Assembly: GCA_964035575.1 (NCBI GenBank)
Contig: OZ037881.1
Location: 310,001-374,000, forward strand
Direction of reading: 5' to 3'
DNA length: 64,000 bases
DNA from: Rhynchopus sp. YZ270_cl-10
Taxonomy: Eukaryota > Euglenozoa > Diplonemea > Diplonemida > Diplonemidae
Positions 21,699-32,326 of the stretch are shown here, in pieces. Each line of letters starts with the position of its first letter. Positions within the stretch are counted from its first letter, which is position 1. Below the pieces are notes generated by a model, which had not been told where the DNA came from, ran no database searches, and saw nothing but the letters and a program-made list of their open reading frames with translations. The position numbers and the translations under genes were made by a program.

Positions 21699-23254
21699 TT
21701 AATGCACTGGCTGCATCGGGGCCTTGGCTTTTCTTGATGGGCATCCTCCAGTCTGTGGTGTAGTGTTTGTGATAATGTTGGTTAATACTGTGGTTTGTAT
21801 TGGGCACCATGTTGATTTGACTCTTTCTGACACGGTGTTGGTCATCTTACAAATGGTATTCAATGCTGTTGGCTTCGGAAAAATATGGTTTATCATCACG
21901 GTGTTTTATTGTAACAGTGTTGTGCACATACCTTTTTCCAGTGGTTCTCCAATTGCATCAGCTCACGGCGCACTTCGGAGGAGATGAGAGGGTGGTTGTG
22001 CTTGTTGATTGCACGGCGGATGAGCGAGACTTGCTCCTCCATGAAGTGCTCTTTGTACCTCTGTACAAAGACAAGCAGGCACTGGTGCCACAACACGGGA
22101 AGCTCTCTGGTTTCACGGGTGAACTGATGGAAGTGCTTGACCAACATGTCGATCACCTGGTAGGGCATGTCGTATCCCTTGTCCAGAAGCACTCTAAGAA
22201 GGATGCTCGACGATCCGTTGTACGTCATCTGCGAGATCTTTGCCACTGCCACCATCGCGTGGTCACGTGGCATCGAGGAGTGCGACAGCACAGAGGACAC
22301 CACAAGCGCCTCCTTCATTGTCAAGTCCATCTCCGCCGCAAGGGGCAGCAAGAACCCTTTGTTAAATGCAGCCGGCTTCCACAGTGCCTTACGTAATGCC
22401 GCGAATGTGTGGGAGTGGAGCGTGCCCTTGTGCTTGAAGGAGGAGCGGATGGAGGGCAGCAAGATGCCGTTGTAGAAGCGCTGTGCCATCTTTTCGTTGG
22501 CGGAGTGTGCGAAGAGACGTGTTGCTGCGTAGAGTGCGTGCGGCGACCATTCGTGCGGGGAGGTGAGCCACAGCAGCTCCTCCCAGCCCTGCAGGTTGGG
22601 CAGCACCTTGAAGGCCTTCGGGATCTTACCTGTTGTGTAGCGTTTCAGCAGCTTGCCAACTGTTTTGTAGATTTTCACTACACGGGGGTCGAACTGCGTG
22701 CCGCCCACTGTGGAGCCGCTGTGCGACGCTGCGTCGTCAGCATCTCGCTCCTTTTGTCTGATCTTGGCCATGATAATGTCGGCAAGATTTCTCGACTGCA
22801 CCTGGGACTGTGGCGCGAACTGCTCCATCAGGCGTGCCTCCTCGTCGTCAATCTCAACACCCGCCATGTGCTCCTCCAGCTCCACGAAAGGAGTCTCCGT
22901 CGCCACAGAGCTGCTGTCGTCCATCTCCAGCTCCGCGTCCGAGGACCCCATGTCCTCGTCGTCACCCTTCGCCTCGTCGTCCTGCATCCGCTCGTCCTCC
23001 TCGCGCTGTTCACGTGCTTGTCTCAAGATCATTGCCGAGACCTTGTTCGGCATCATGAATCCTTGGTCATCCTTGTCCAGCCCAGAGTGTCCACAGGTGT
23101 CTACAATTGCCTGCTCCGGGTCAAGCTTGCCCTTCAACATACGCCGCTTAATCGCCTGCTTCCGCGCAGAAGGTGTTGCCTCCTTGTGGTTTTTCATCTG
23201 CATCTGAAGCGGGTCATGCTTCGCCTTCTTGTTTCTCCCGCCTTGCTTTCCCAT
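21699..23254 (-). CDS. BYSL: Bystin (18S rRNA processing / 40S assembly factor)
   Basis: Exon 1 (21932-23254, 441 codons) carries the whole bystin family sequence. It has a basic N-terminus, an acidic middle, then the conserved helical domain with VGKLLKRYTTGKIPKAFKVL, EELLWLTSPHEWSPHALYAAT, RLRFYN-type and LPVLWHQCLLVFVQRYK motifs. Bystin/Enp1 is a nuclear and nucleolar component of pre-40S particles. A donor GTATGT follows ENHWKK. The second exon is uncertain: the acceptor at 21753 gives 17 more residues and a stop at 21699 (458 aa), while an earlier AG would add one residue. Upstream is a C/T-rich and CA-rich leader. Confidence 0.93.
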
Positions 23255-23640
23255 TGTGTATGGAGGAGAAAAAGCCTGGTGTGGTGTTCAAGGGGGTGTG
23301 GAGGAGAGGGGAGGGGAGGGGAGGGGGAGCGCAGGTGGGGCGTATTTGTTTCGTGTGGTGAGTTGAGGCTGGAGAGTGGTTGTGGCCGTGTGTGTGTGTG
23401 GGGTGTGCTGCAGGTGGGTCAGTCTCGTCTTCTTAATGTTGTAATCAACAACGTTGCTTCATACGCAAATTGCCAAATTATTAAGTTTTGTCATCCCCTG
23501 CAGGAGGAGCAGTCGCGAGCAAGGTGTTCTCTCAGAGGGGACAAGTCGACCTCTCCCCTCGCAATGGTGGATCAAGGGGGGTGTGCGTAAAACTCTTGTC
23601 AGATGTGTGCAAGGACGTGCAGCACTGTGGCAGCACGCTT
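23255..23640. other. Bystin leader plus mosaic repeat fragment (end of D, then B, start of C)
   Basis: Positions 23255-23400 are G-rich on plus (C-rich leader of bystin). From about 23415 the last part of module D is present, then B at about 23532-23602 and the start of C (AGATGTGTGCAAGGACG). C normally continues CTTCTCTTC-ACTTCGC; here it opens into the TTCTC array. Confidence 0.8.
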
Positions 23641-24022
23641 CTCTTCTCTTCTCTTCTCTTCTCTTCTCTTCTCTTCTCTTCTCTTCTCTTCTCTTCTCTT
23701 CTCTTCTCTTCTCTTCTCTTCTCTTCTCTTCTCTTCTCTTCTCTTCTCTTCTCTTCTCTTCTCTTCTCTTCTCTTCTCTTCTCTTCTCTTCTCTTCTCTT
23801 CTCTTCTCTTCTCTTCTCTTCTCTTCTCTTCTCTTCTCTTCTCTTCTCTTCTCTTCTCTTCTCTTCTCTTCTCTTCTCTTCTCTTCTCTTCTCTTCTCTT
23901 CTCTTCTCTTCTCTTCTCTTCTCTTCTCTTCTCTTCTCTTCTCTTCTCTTCTCTTCTCTTCTCTTCTCTTCTCTTCTCTTCTCTTCTCTTCTCTTCTCTT
24001 CTCTTCTCTTCTCTTCTCTTCT
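23639..24022 (+). repeat. Perfect (TTCTC)n array, left block
   Basis: About 76 uninterrupted copies of a five-base unit. Three-frame reading gives only Leu-Phe-Ser-Ser-Leu repeats. Other module-C copies carry two or three units at this point (near 7940 and 46352) or a single one (28648, 32630), so this is a local expansion inside module C. Confidence 0.97.
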
Positions 24023-24662
24023 AAGTACGCAGTAAGTAGTGAGCGTAGCGAGCTACGTCTTGGGAGGTCTAGAGAATATAAATGAATGAGTGCTTATCCC
24101 CCCTTGATTTTCTTTAACCACTTTTGAGTAAAAGGTTGGAAGGGGAGGAGGTTGGGAAGGTTCACAAACAAAAAACGTCACCTATCTGCAGAATTTCTGT
24201 TTTTTGGCTCCCTTCCCCACAAACACACCACCTCCCCCGCTTTTTTCGACAATGGACGAGATTTTGTCTGAATTCGGAGAAGATTGCGAACGCGATTTTG
24301 GGTTTACCCACTCCGAGAGGTCCAAGGGGTGGCTTGAAAAGGCCCCTGACGTCATCAAGACGTCGATCAAATCTTGCCGTATGAGAGGCAGATTTGTGAT
24401 GGACACATGGGAGGGGGTGGGAACGGATCTGTCCCTGGATGCGGCACGCCAGCTTTGCGCCACCATCACCAACACTGATGTGGCAGACTGGGCAGACGCC
24501 GCTCCACCACCTCCACACACCACCTCCCCCGCACGCGAGATTAAATAAGAAAAAAGACCCGACTATTTTCCCCCAAAACGTTACTTTTATGCCTTTAAGA
24601 CACCACAACAACAACAGGGGAAAAAACACCATTCTTCACACGTAACTCTATTCTCTAGGCCT
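24023..24662. other. Unique 640-bp segment splitting the TTCTC array
   Basis: Sequence unlike the repeats on either side separates two same-orientation TTCTC arrays. It holds a TATAAA-like word near 24076 and the small plus-strand ORF described separately. No clear terminal inverted repeats were seen at its ends. Confidence 0.7.
24252..24548 (+). CDS. Small acidic protein, unknown (98 aa)
   Basis: This is the only plus-strand gene candidate. It starts at the first ATG (MDEILSEFGEDCERDFGF) and ends AREIK before a stop. Codon choice is balanced, unlike the homopolymer ORFs nearby. The middle is predicted helical and the C-terminus has a PPPP run. No family is recognised and no intron is needed. 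It lies wholly inside the unique segment between the TTCTC arrays. It could instead be a fragment of a longer gene brought in with that segment. Confidence 0.45.
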   Translation: MDEILSEFGEDCERDFGFTHSERSKGWLEKAPDVIKTSIKSCRMRGRFVMDTWEGVGTDLSLDAARQLCATITNTDVADWADAAPPPPHTTSPAREIK

Positions 24663-25032
24663 CCCTTCTCTTCTCTTCTCTTCTCTTCTCTTCTCTTCTC
24701 TTCTCTTCTCTTCTCTTCTCTTCTCTTCTCTTCTCTTCTCTTCTCTTCTCTTCTCTTCTCTTCTCTTCTCTTCTCTTCTCTTCTCTTCTCTTCTCTTCTC
24801 TTCTCTTCTCTTCTCTTCTCTTCTCTTCTCTTCTCTTCTCTTCTCTTCTCTTCTCTTCTCTTCTCTTCTCTTCTCTTCTCTTCTCTTCTCTTCTCTTCTC
24901 TTCTCTTCTCTTCTCTTCTCTTCTCTTCTCTTCTCTTCTCTTCTCTTCTCTTCTCTTCTCTTCTCTTCTCTTCTCTTCTCTTCTCTTCTCTTCTCTTCTC
25001 TTCTCTTCTCTTCTCTTCTCTTCTCTTCTCTT
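24663..25032 (+). repeat. Perfect (TTCTC)n array, right block
   Basis: About 74 uninterrupted copies, same unit and same strand as the left block. It then runs without a break into the normal continuation of module C (GCTGTGTCAGTTTCCTTC). Confidence 0.97.
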
Positions 25033-26354
25033 CGCTGTGTCAGTTTCCTTCTGTCTTAAGTTAAAGTGAAAATCACAAGGAGGGTTTTCCTGCTTCATTG
25101 AATGGACCAATGGCTTTAACTGAATGTCATCATTTCCATTTGTGTCAGAAGCACTCTGCAGCTCTCTCACAATCAGAACCTGGCCGGCTAAGACTATTGG
25201 TCAAGTCACGACGGTCCGAAAGACTGTTCATTCTTATTTTGCGTTCTTTTGTTTGGTTTCGACGCAAAAGTATCTCAGAGGGGACAAGTCGACCTCTCCC
25301 CTCGCAATGGTGGATCAAGGGGGGTGTGCGTAAAACTCTTGTCGAGGGTACCTACAAAGCACGATACGTAAAAAACTGAGGGGAAGAGGGGGAGAGCTGT
25401 GCCCTTTTTTTGTTCTGAGATGTCAGCAATAAAGAGAAAAAGTCAGAAGATAAAAAAAAACTTGAGATGTGCCTCACCTGCACACCACCAAGAGAATAAG
25501 AAACGATAGCAGGGGAGATGACTATGTCTCCCGTGCACACAGGAGAGCGAGAAATTAAGACACTAAAAAAAATACCAGACAAGGTGTCAATTATCACTTG
25601 CGTCCAACCATGCGATCTGCTTTTAAACCGCCGTTGTGCGCCACTCAGGTTTTGAACAGTGAAATAAGACTTCGCTTGGTGGACATCGTGAAAAGAACTG
25701 TCGTCTGGCGGTAAAGAAGAAACGTTGGCGAGATGATCGTAAGCTTCGCTTCGTCATCTAAACATGGTGTGAAGTGGGCTTTGATTGCAAAGACCGAAAT
25801 GCACACATTGACCGAAACAACGGAAAGGAGACAAGCACGTGCATGTCTCTAACATCAAGAATCTCGTACAAAATGCGAGTCAAAGCAGAAGACAAGACTC
25901 ACTCCTCTGTCCGCAAGCTAGTACAGATGCTAAAATAAACAATAAAAGTTGAAAGATGGATACGCCACGTGTGCATGCACATCTTAAACAAAAGACGTTG
26001 GTTGGTGCAAACGTCTCTGGGTTAGGGACCCCTTTTCAATTTCGACAAAAATCCAGGTTTGTGACCCCTGACACTGAGACGCCGTCACCAAAAGAAAAGA
26101 GAAAAGAAAGAAAAAGAGAAGTTGAAAGTGCAAACGCTCACCGTTCATCGGTGGACGCAGACACTAATTCTCTGCGGGTTATCGAACCCAGAGAGCACTT
26201 CATTGGCATACACATGGTTACTACGGAGGGGGGGAAAGCGAAAAGAAAGCGTGCTTAGTCACCTTGAGCACAATCGTTGTCGTGCAGTATCAGCTGCACG
26301 GATTTGCACAACGGGGTCGGGGATACTCTCATTTCCCGAGACTGCGTTTCGTAA
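25033..26354. other. Spacer: modules C and B, then unique sequence with hairpins
   Basis: Module C runs to about 25270, lacking the TGTTCTCCTGC segment of other copies, and module B follows at about 25275-25343. After B the sequence becomes unique (GAGGGTACCTACAAAG). Hairpin-family members lie at 25954-25984, at about 26114-26167 (AGTGC/ACACT class with ACCG/CGGT inner stem) and, as a right arm only, near 26248-26262. No gene is seen. Confidence 0.7.
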
Positions 26355-26362
26355 GTTTGGCA

Positions 26363-27117
26363 CAGGGCGTTCGCCCCGGGGCGAAAAATATTTTTTTTCG
26401 TTAAAAAAATCTTTTCCTGAAAAAATGACATTTTATTTCGCCCCAGGGCTTCGCCCCACCGGGGCGAAACCCTGTATAAATAAATAAATAAATAAATAAA
26501 AAAAGGGGGGAAAAAAAAAAAAAAGAGAGAGAGAGATTTCTCCCCACCACCCTGTAGACCCCCCCGGAGGGGGGGTCGCAGAGGGGTGCATGTCCACTGT
26601 ACTCAAAATCATCCGCAAACCCGCCTGCCGTGAGAGGAAGTTTCCCCAGCACTCCCGCTCGCTCCTCAATCCTGCAGTCTGCTGAAGGTGTACCGTACCC
26701 CCTGTTATAGAAGGTGTCACTGCTCGTGTCAACTCTACTTTCAACGGCAGAGAGTTGAAAATAATCAAAATAAGGATGAAGTCTCATATGACAGATGCCT
26801 CTCTTGTACATCTGTTTGATTAAACAACACAAAGAGACCCTCAGTGAGGGGGGATTGATGAAATTCTCCATCGTTTTGCTGGTTTTAGTATCAGGAAAGT
26901 TCAGCTGTAATATCACTTGTGCTGGGGAAGGGATCACGCGCAAATAGCAAATTTTTTTTGACCATTCAGTACCAGGGATTCACCCCACGAACTAACTTCT
27001 CTCCGGCGGGAAAATTTTTTTTGACCTATTTTAAGCACTAGTAAAAAAACGAAAATTTCGGGGTTTTTGGCATTTCGCCACGATCAGGAAAAAACGATGG
27101 CGATAGCGAACGCCCTG
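26363..27117. mobile_element. Non-autonomous hAT-type DNA transposon (755 bp)
   Basis: It starts CAGGGCGTTCGCC and ends GCGAACGCCCTG, an imperfect terminal inverted repeat of the CAGGG type. It is bounded by a perfect 8-bp target duplication, GTTTGGCA, at 26355-26362 and 27118-27125. Both features are diagnostic of the hAT superfamily. An internal palindromic GGGGCGAA/TTCGCCCC segment ends CCCTG near 26475, making a possible nested short unit. There is no transposase. A minus-strand ORF (26401-26943) resembles no hAT protein. Confidence 0.85.
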
Positions 27118-27125
27118 GTTTGGCA

Positions 27126-27270
27126 TGTACAAAAAAAAAGGGAGGGGTGGAGTTGAACGCTGGCATAACTAAATGTGCATGGTGAGTGGCTCGTAATACA
27201 TGAAAAACAAGAATACGAAAAGGAGAATACGTTCCTCCCTGCAGGACACGTACATTCAGGCTTCAAAACC
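27126..27270. other. Short spacer downstream of alcohol dehydrogenase
   Basis: Unique sequence between the transposon and the dehydrogenase stop codon. No feature is seen apart from an A-rich tract near 27130. Confidence 0.5.
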
Positions 27271-28305
27271 TTACTCAAGGTCCTGGACAAGAACGTCACG
27301 GAAACGTGGCTTCCCCTGACGCACACGGTCCATGGCCTCGTTCGCCTGCGACATGGGCATCTCGTCGACCATGGACACGACGTTGTGCTCTGCCGCAAGT
27401 GTAAACATCTCACGCACCTCAGCAGGCGACGCCAGCACAGACCCGTGCAGGTGCAGCCCACGCACAATCAGCTGGTATGGAGAAAACTCCTGCTTCTCAA
27501 GCGACAGCCCCACCACGCAGATACCACCGTCCACGTCCAGCAGGTTCAGGTACGCATCCCAGTCCACTTTCCCCACCGTAACAAGAATGAAGTCGAACGA
27601 CTTGGCTACCGCCGCCATCGCCGCTGCATCGCCGCTGTTCACAAACGCGTCTGCACCCAGCTTCCGCGCAAGCTCCTCCTTGTCAGGCGTGTGCGAAATC
27701 GCCGTCACCTTGCGCCCCATCGCCTTCGCAAACTGCACAGCCATGTGCCCAAGACCCCCGATCCCAACAACCCCGACACGCGACCCGGGCTTTGAGTAGC
27801 GCTTCAGGGGCGAGAACACCGTCACACCCGCACACATCAGCGGTGCCGCCTGTGCAGACGGCAGCACCTCGGGCAGCGCATATGCAAACCGCGAGTCCAC
27901 CACAAGCCTCTGTGCAAACCCACCGAAGCTGCGTGTCCCGCTCTCCGCATGTGTCCCACGCAGCAGGTCCAAGCGAGAGCCACAGTACTGCTCCGTACTC
28001 CCAGCACACTGCCCGCAGTCCCCACAGCTCCCGCCCTGCCCGCCAACACCCACACGCTGTCCCACTGCCAGCTCTGCCTTGTCCCCAGCACTCACCACCT
28101 CTCCAACAATCTCGTGTCCCAACACAATAGGGCCCGGTCGTGGCAGCACAAGCGTGTCAGCAATCAGCACATCAGACGCACACACTCCGCAGTGCGTGAT
28201 CTTCACCTCCACGTCGTACGGGCACAGCGAGCGTGGCTCGTACTCGAATGCCTCCACTGATGTCTTCCCAGCGTGCAAAGCAAGCGCCTTTACTTGGGAG
28301 GTCAT
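27271..28305 (-). CDS. Zinc-dependent alcohol dehydrogenase, cinnamyl/YahK type (344 aa)
   Basis: A full-length medium-chain dehydrogenase, normal size for the CAD/YahK group, without introns. The catalytic zinc ligands are in HCGVCASD (Cys) and GHEIVGEV (His-Glu). The structural zinc lobe is the four-cysteine CGDCGQCAGSTEQYC. The Rossmann loop GIGGLGHMAVQFAKAMG binds the nucleotide; the group usually prefers NADPH. It reduces aldehydes or oxidises alcohols in the cytosol; the substrate cannot be read from sequence. Codon use resembles the neighbouring genes. Close resemblance to bacterial enzymes and the lack of introns allow an old transfer, but this is not shown. Confidence 0.93.
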   Translation of the reverse strand: MTSQVKALALHAGKTSVEAFEYEPRSLCPYDVEVKITHCGVCASDVLIADTLVLPRPGPIVLGHEIVGEVVSAGDKAELAVGQRVGVGGQGGSCGDCGQCAGSTEQYCGSRLDLLRGTHAESGTRSFGGFAQRLVVDSRFAYALPEVLPSAQAAPLMCAGVTVFSPLKRYSKPGSRVGVVGIGGLGHMAVQFAKAMGRKVTAISHTPDKEELARKLGADAFVNSGDAAAMAAVAKSFDFILVTVGKVDWDAYLNLLDVDGGICVVGLSLEKQEFSPYQLIVRGLHLHGSVLASPAEVREMFTLAAEHNVVSMVDEMPMSQANEAMDRVRQGKPRFRDVLVQDLE

Positions 28306-28540
28306 TGTTGTGTCTTGTCTTTCTGAACTGAAGAAAATTCCTGTGATACAAGTGTGCTGGACAATGGAAGGAGGGTGGGCGTAATGTGTCGTGGAGAAAG
28401 AAGACAGAATAGTGTCGGGTGTCGTGGAAGGGAGTGCAGAGGAGTATCTTTCCTTCAGCGGTAAGATCTGTGCCGCACAGTGTTCAGCAGCAAGAATCCA
28501 GAATGAGGATTGTCAAAACAAAACAGACAAAACCACTATC

Positions 28541-28612
28541 TCAGAGGGGACAAGTCGACCTCTCCCCTCGCAATGGTGGATCAAGGGGGGTGTGCGTAAA
28601 ACTCTTGTCAGA
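28541..28612 (+). repeat. Module B, reference copy of a 70-bp hub repeat
   Basis: It starts CTCAGAGGGGACAAGTCGAC and ends AAAACTCTTGTC. Twelve copies, all on plus, begin near 7832, 23532, 25277, 28541, 28920, 32525, 32906, 34816, 38717, 43849, 46249 and 47099. GAGGGGA pairs with TCCCCTC inside it, and GACAAG with CTTGTC across its length. Confidence 0.92.
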
Positions 28613-29027
28613 TGTGTGCAAGGACGTGCAGCACTGTGGCAGCACGCTTCTCTTCACTTCGCTGTGTCAGTTTCCTTCTGTCTTAAGTTAAAGTGAAAAT
28701 CACAAGGAGGGTTTTCCTGCTTCATTGAATGGACCAATGGCTTTAACTGAATGTCATCATTTCCATTTGTGTCAGAAGCACTGTTCTCCTGCTCTGCAGC
28801 TCTCTCACAATCAGAACCTGGCCGGCTAAGACTATTGGTCAAGTCACGACGGTCCGAAAGACTGTTCATTCTTATTTGCGTTCTTTTCTTTTCTTTTCTT
28901 TTGTTTCGACGCAAAAGTATCTCAGAGGGGACAAGTCGACCTCTCCCCTCGCAATGGTGGATCAAGGGGGGTGTACGTAAAACTCTTGTCGAGTGTAAGG
29001 AATCCTTTGGAAGAAGCCCACAGTTGA

Positions 29028-29480
29028 GAAATCAGTCCGCCCGTCGAAAGTTTTAGTCAATCAACGCACCTCCCCGTGAAGGGGGCACTCCGAATTAGTA
29101 CACACCGAAGGCATTTGGGGTTGTCATCATCTCTCTTTGTGGCTGTGCTTGTTCCTTGTGGCGTGTCTTCGGGGCCTACTCGTGGTGTGCGGTGTATCAG
29201 GAACAGTCCGCCACCTCGTCACGCACCGTCGTTTAGTATTCAACTGCAGATCTGGTGCAGGGTTGGAGCAAATATTTGATTGAAGGGTATTTGAGCAATA
29301 CGGGTTGAGCTTGGGAGAAGACAATGAGAGGGGGAGGATCGTGGTGTTGTTTTCGACAATCGTTGGTGTCTTACTTTTCCGTCTATTTTTCCTTCTTTTT
29401 TTTGCACATAAATGCTGAGAATACGCATCGAAGCATCACGTTACACATTGTGAGTGTCTTCGAGAACGCGTGGGGAAATA
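29028..29480 (+). repeat. Module E, reference copy
   Basis: It starts GAAATCAGTCCGCCCGTCG and ends near GAGTGTCTTCGAGAACGCG. Other copies are about 7365-7580 (left half), 34918-35375 and 39320-40000 (interrupted). All are in the same orientation and not obviously coding. Confidence 0.88.
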
Positions 29481-29756
29481 GCCTGAAACTGAACAACAGG
29501 CATAAAAATATATTTAGAAGATGTGTTAGCCTCACCTTAGAAAAAAAAAGTTAATAAAATGAACCTTAGCCTTGCTTCTGAAAGCACCCCACCAAAAGGT
29601 CGGTTGGGGTTTCCTCCGTTAGGGTTTCCACGGGATGCAATACAACCAAGAGACCAAGCAAAGGGCGGCCACCTCACCCCAGTGTGTGGCGTCTTTGTCA
29701 GTGCAGTTCATCACACCCACTGCATAGTATCACTTCTTTGGTTCATAGTCCACAAC

Positions 29757-32326
29757 TCACGGAATCACCACTGGTAAATGGTAGTCCACAACATACAGCG
29801 GGAGCACCTGTGCCGGGTGGAACACAACGTACTCAGAGTTGATCACTCCCCTGCCCGACGCTGCAGCAACACCCAAACCCTTCACAAAGTACGAGTTGTG
29901 TCCCTTCAGCTTGTCCCACGTGTGAGTGTTGTTCTCCAGAAACTTCGTCGGGTCCTCATCGGACATGACGTGGTGCATGCCGTCCTTCTGCTTCAGGTTC
30001 GAATCAATCAGGAATGGGTTTCCCAGGTTGACACGGCACCTCACAAGTGAGTGCTGTCCCTTGTGTGGACGCACGTAGCGGTGTGACTTTTCAACCTTGT
30101 CTGCAAGGTAGATACCATGACCGTACATGTGACACATGTCCCACTTGTGTGGCTCTGTGCAGTGTTTGCAGTCTGTCCCGCACAGAGTGGTGCTCAGACC
30201 CTTGTTCCCAGACACAGGACACGAGTCCGAAGGGTTTGTGTCAGACGGTGCCTGCAGCGACTTCTTCAGCACAGTGTCGAGCACAGCACACGAAGTCCCG
30301 TGCCACAACTCCTTCTCAGTCACGTTCCCGTGCTTCGCGTACAGGTACTTATGACGAGCTTTGTACGTTGCCTCCTGTGCTGTGTTCACCACACGCCTGA
30401 TGCGAGACACTCGCCAAACACCCGCCGCCTCCACTTCATGTGCCAGCTCCATGTACTTCGCAGACCCCTTAGCAAGCGTCTCGTACTCCAGCTCTGCAGA
30501 CGCAAGAGGGAATGCGGCTGCCTCGTGCTTGAACGAACAAGCCACCGTCCAGTTATCATGTCCACGCAGGTTCCACCCTCTACAAAACTTCCCTGCTCCG
30601 TGCAGCATCGGACAGTGCCAATGCTGCTTGTACGGGTTCTCCGGCTGTGCGTCATCAACAGAGATCTGGTAACCCTCCTTCCCGTACGGACGTGTGTTCA
30701 GCTCCGCCAGCTGTGCCTGTGTCAGGCTCGTTGCTAACTCAACAAAAGCACCAAAACGCGTAGCGTTTATCTCCACAATCACCCGCTTTACATCGTGGCC
30801 TGCAAGGAACTTGTCCAGGTCTGCACGCACTGCTTCATCGTTAGCCCCAAGGCTTGGGTCCAGCCATCCCACCCATACTTGCGACGTTGTTGCTGCCATC
30901 ATACCACTGTCGAGATGACCTTTGCACGGACGCTCACCGCCAAACTGGGATTCCCGAAGACGCTGCAAGCTCTCCTCCCCTGCTTCATCGTCCGTCGCAA
31001 ACGCAGACAGCGCTTTGTACAGCTCTGTGTCACCAGTGTCTTTGAACTGGATCAGGTACTGTGGAAGACATTGGATGTGCCCGTTGTTCTGTTTGATGAC
31101 GTAGTACCCAAGAGTCTTCTCCCACGTGTGGTCCACACCTTCCTCCCCAAGGATCAGATTGCACACAAACATGTAACCACCACCACGTGTGTAACCCACC
31201 GACACACAAGGATCCTTTGCAAAGTACTCACCAGCACCATATAACTGACCAGACCGTCTGAACGGGTCAAACCCCGTTGTCGCAATACTCAACACATTCT
31301 CCTCTCCAGATCCGTGGAAGCCATCAATCATGTCGGGTGCCTTCCCGTGCCGTTGTGTCATGTTGTACTCTGCACAGCGGAAACGGAATTCAAGTGAGTC
31401 GTTCCGCAACTGCCACGCCTTCAGCGCACGCACTTTCCCTCCACTCGCAGAGTGCACCTGGTCCTCCAGCAGCTTCAGCTTCGCCGCACCCACAAGCGTC
31501 AGAGTGTTTGCTGTTTTGTCGTTCACGGCGTTCGCGGGATACGGGTTCTCCACATGTACACCGTCCGGGCACCGCGTCCCACTCGCCAGTGGTGCCTTTG
31601 TGCACTTCCCCCCAAGGTGCATCATGCAGATGCTTGGTGCACCATTCACACGTTTGCTGATGTCCGCATAGGTTGCGTACACAGGAGCCACATAGGCACG
31701 CAGCGTTGCACCCTCGACAGGACACACATCGGTAGCTTTCATCTTGTTCTTCCCTTTGGACCACTTCGCCACAAACGTCACATCCTGGCCCACTGCAAGG
31801 CTCTCTGTGCTGTAGTTCTTGCTAATGTAGGACGAGGCACAGAACAAGTTCCCCACGTACACTGCTGCAGATGGCCCCATCACACCCTCCGCAATGAAGG
31901 TGGCAGCTCGGGTGAAATCCTCCCATTCAGTTTGTCGGGCTTCCATGACGACACCGTCCCACGCATGCGTACACCACTCTGCACACACAACTGAAACTCA
32001 CTGCTGGTCGAACCTGCTACAGCTGCCTTCACGTCGGCAGGTGTGCTCACGTCCGTCCCGTCCACACGCAGGATCTGCATCGTGCGCATCACCCCTGCAA
32101 GCGACGCAGGGCTCCCAGGCTCCACAAACGTCACAACGTTGTTGTCATCGATGTCCATCCCAATATCGCCGTTACGTCCCTTCCACTCAACACTGAGCGT
32201 CACCACCGCTGCCGGAAGGCTCTTGTCATCGTTCGGTGTCTTCCCTCCTTTTTGGAAAGACACTCCTCCACTTTTGCGTGACTTCCCTCCTTTGCCATGT
32301 TTGCCACCACCATACATATGCGACAT
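29757..32326 (-). pseudogene. PARP-family multidomain gene, copy 1, frameshifted
   Basis: The same protein as copies 2 and 3 over nearly its full length, starting at the ATG at 32326 (MSHMYGGGKHGKGG). One base is missing near 31900, where copies 2 and 3 read CTGCCACTCTTC and this copy CTGCCACCTTC on minus. The N-terminal frame (PDZ-like plus the start of the cold-shock domain) stops at 31880, and the remaining about 700 residues continue in another frame. The downstream CCCH, PARP-like, RRM-like and PARP regions are intact, including WHGTS, GHGIYLADK and NSEYVVF. The segment before the first CCCH also differs from the other copies (YADISKRVNGAPS). The C-terminal part could still be made from an internal start, but a broken copy is the simpler reading. 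A sequencing error cannot be excluded. Confidence 0.8.

Larger units (their letters stand above)
28306..29756. other. Mosaic repeat tract between dehydrogenase and PARP copy 1
   Basis: The order on plus is A (about 28446-28540), B (about 28541-28612), C (about 28613-28915), B again (about 28918-28990), then E (about 29028-29480) and the 3' flank of the PARP gene (29560-29756). The flank from about 29490 matches the flank of PARP copy 3 (about 39985-41056) except for an insertion there. The uninterrupted TA site at 29555-29556 is the empty version of that insertion. Confidence 0.8.

Noticed and set aside
23454-24085. Leu-Phe-Ser-Ser-Leu repeat proteins
   Set aside because: All three frames of a perfect TTCTC array are open because the unit contains no stop; there is no sign of coding selection.
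26401-26943. Minus-strand ORF inside the hAT-type element as a possible transposase
   Set aside because: It has no DDE or hAT dimerisation motif and runs through homopolymers; it may include captured sequence but is not a transposase.
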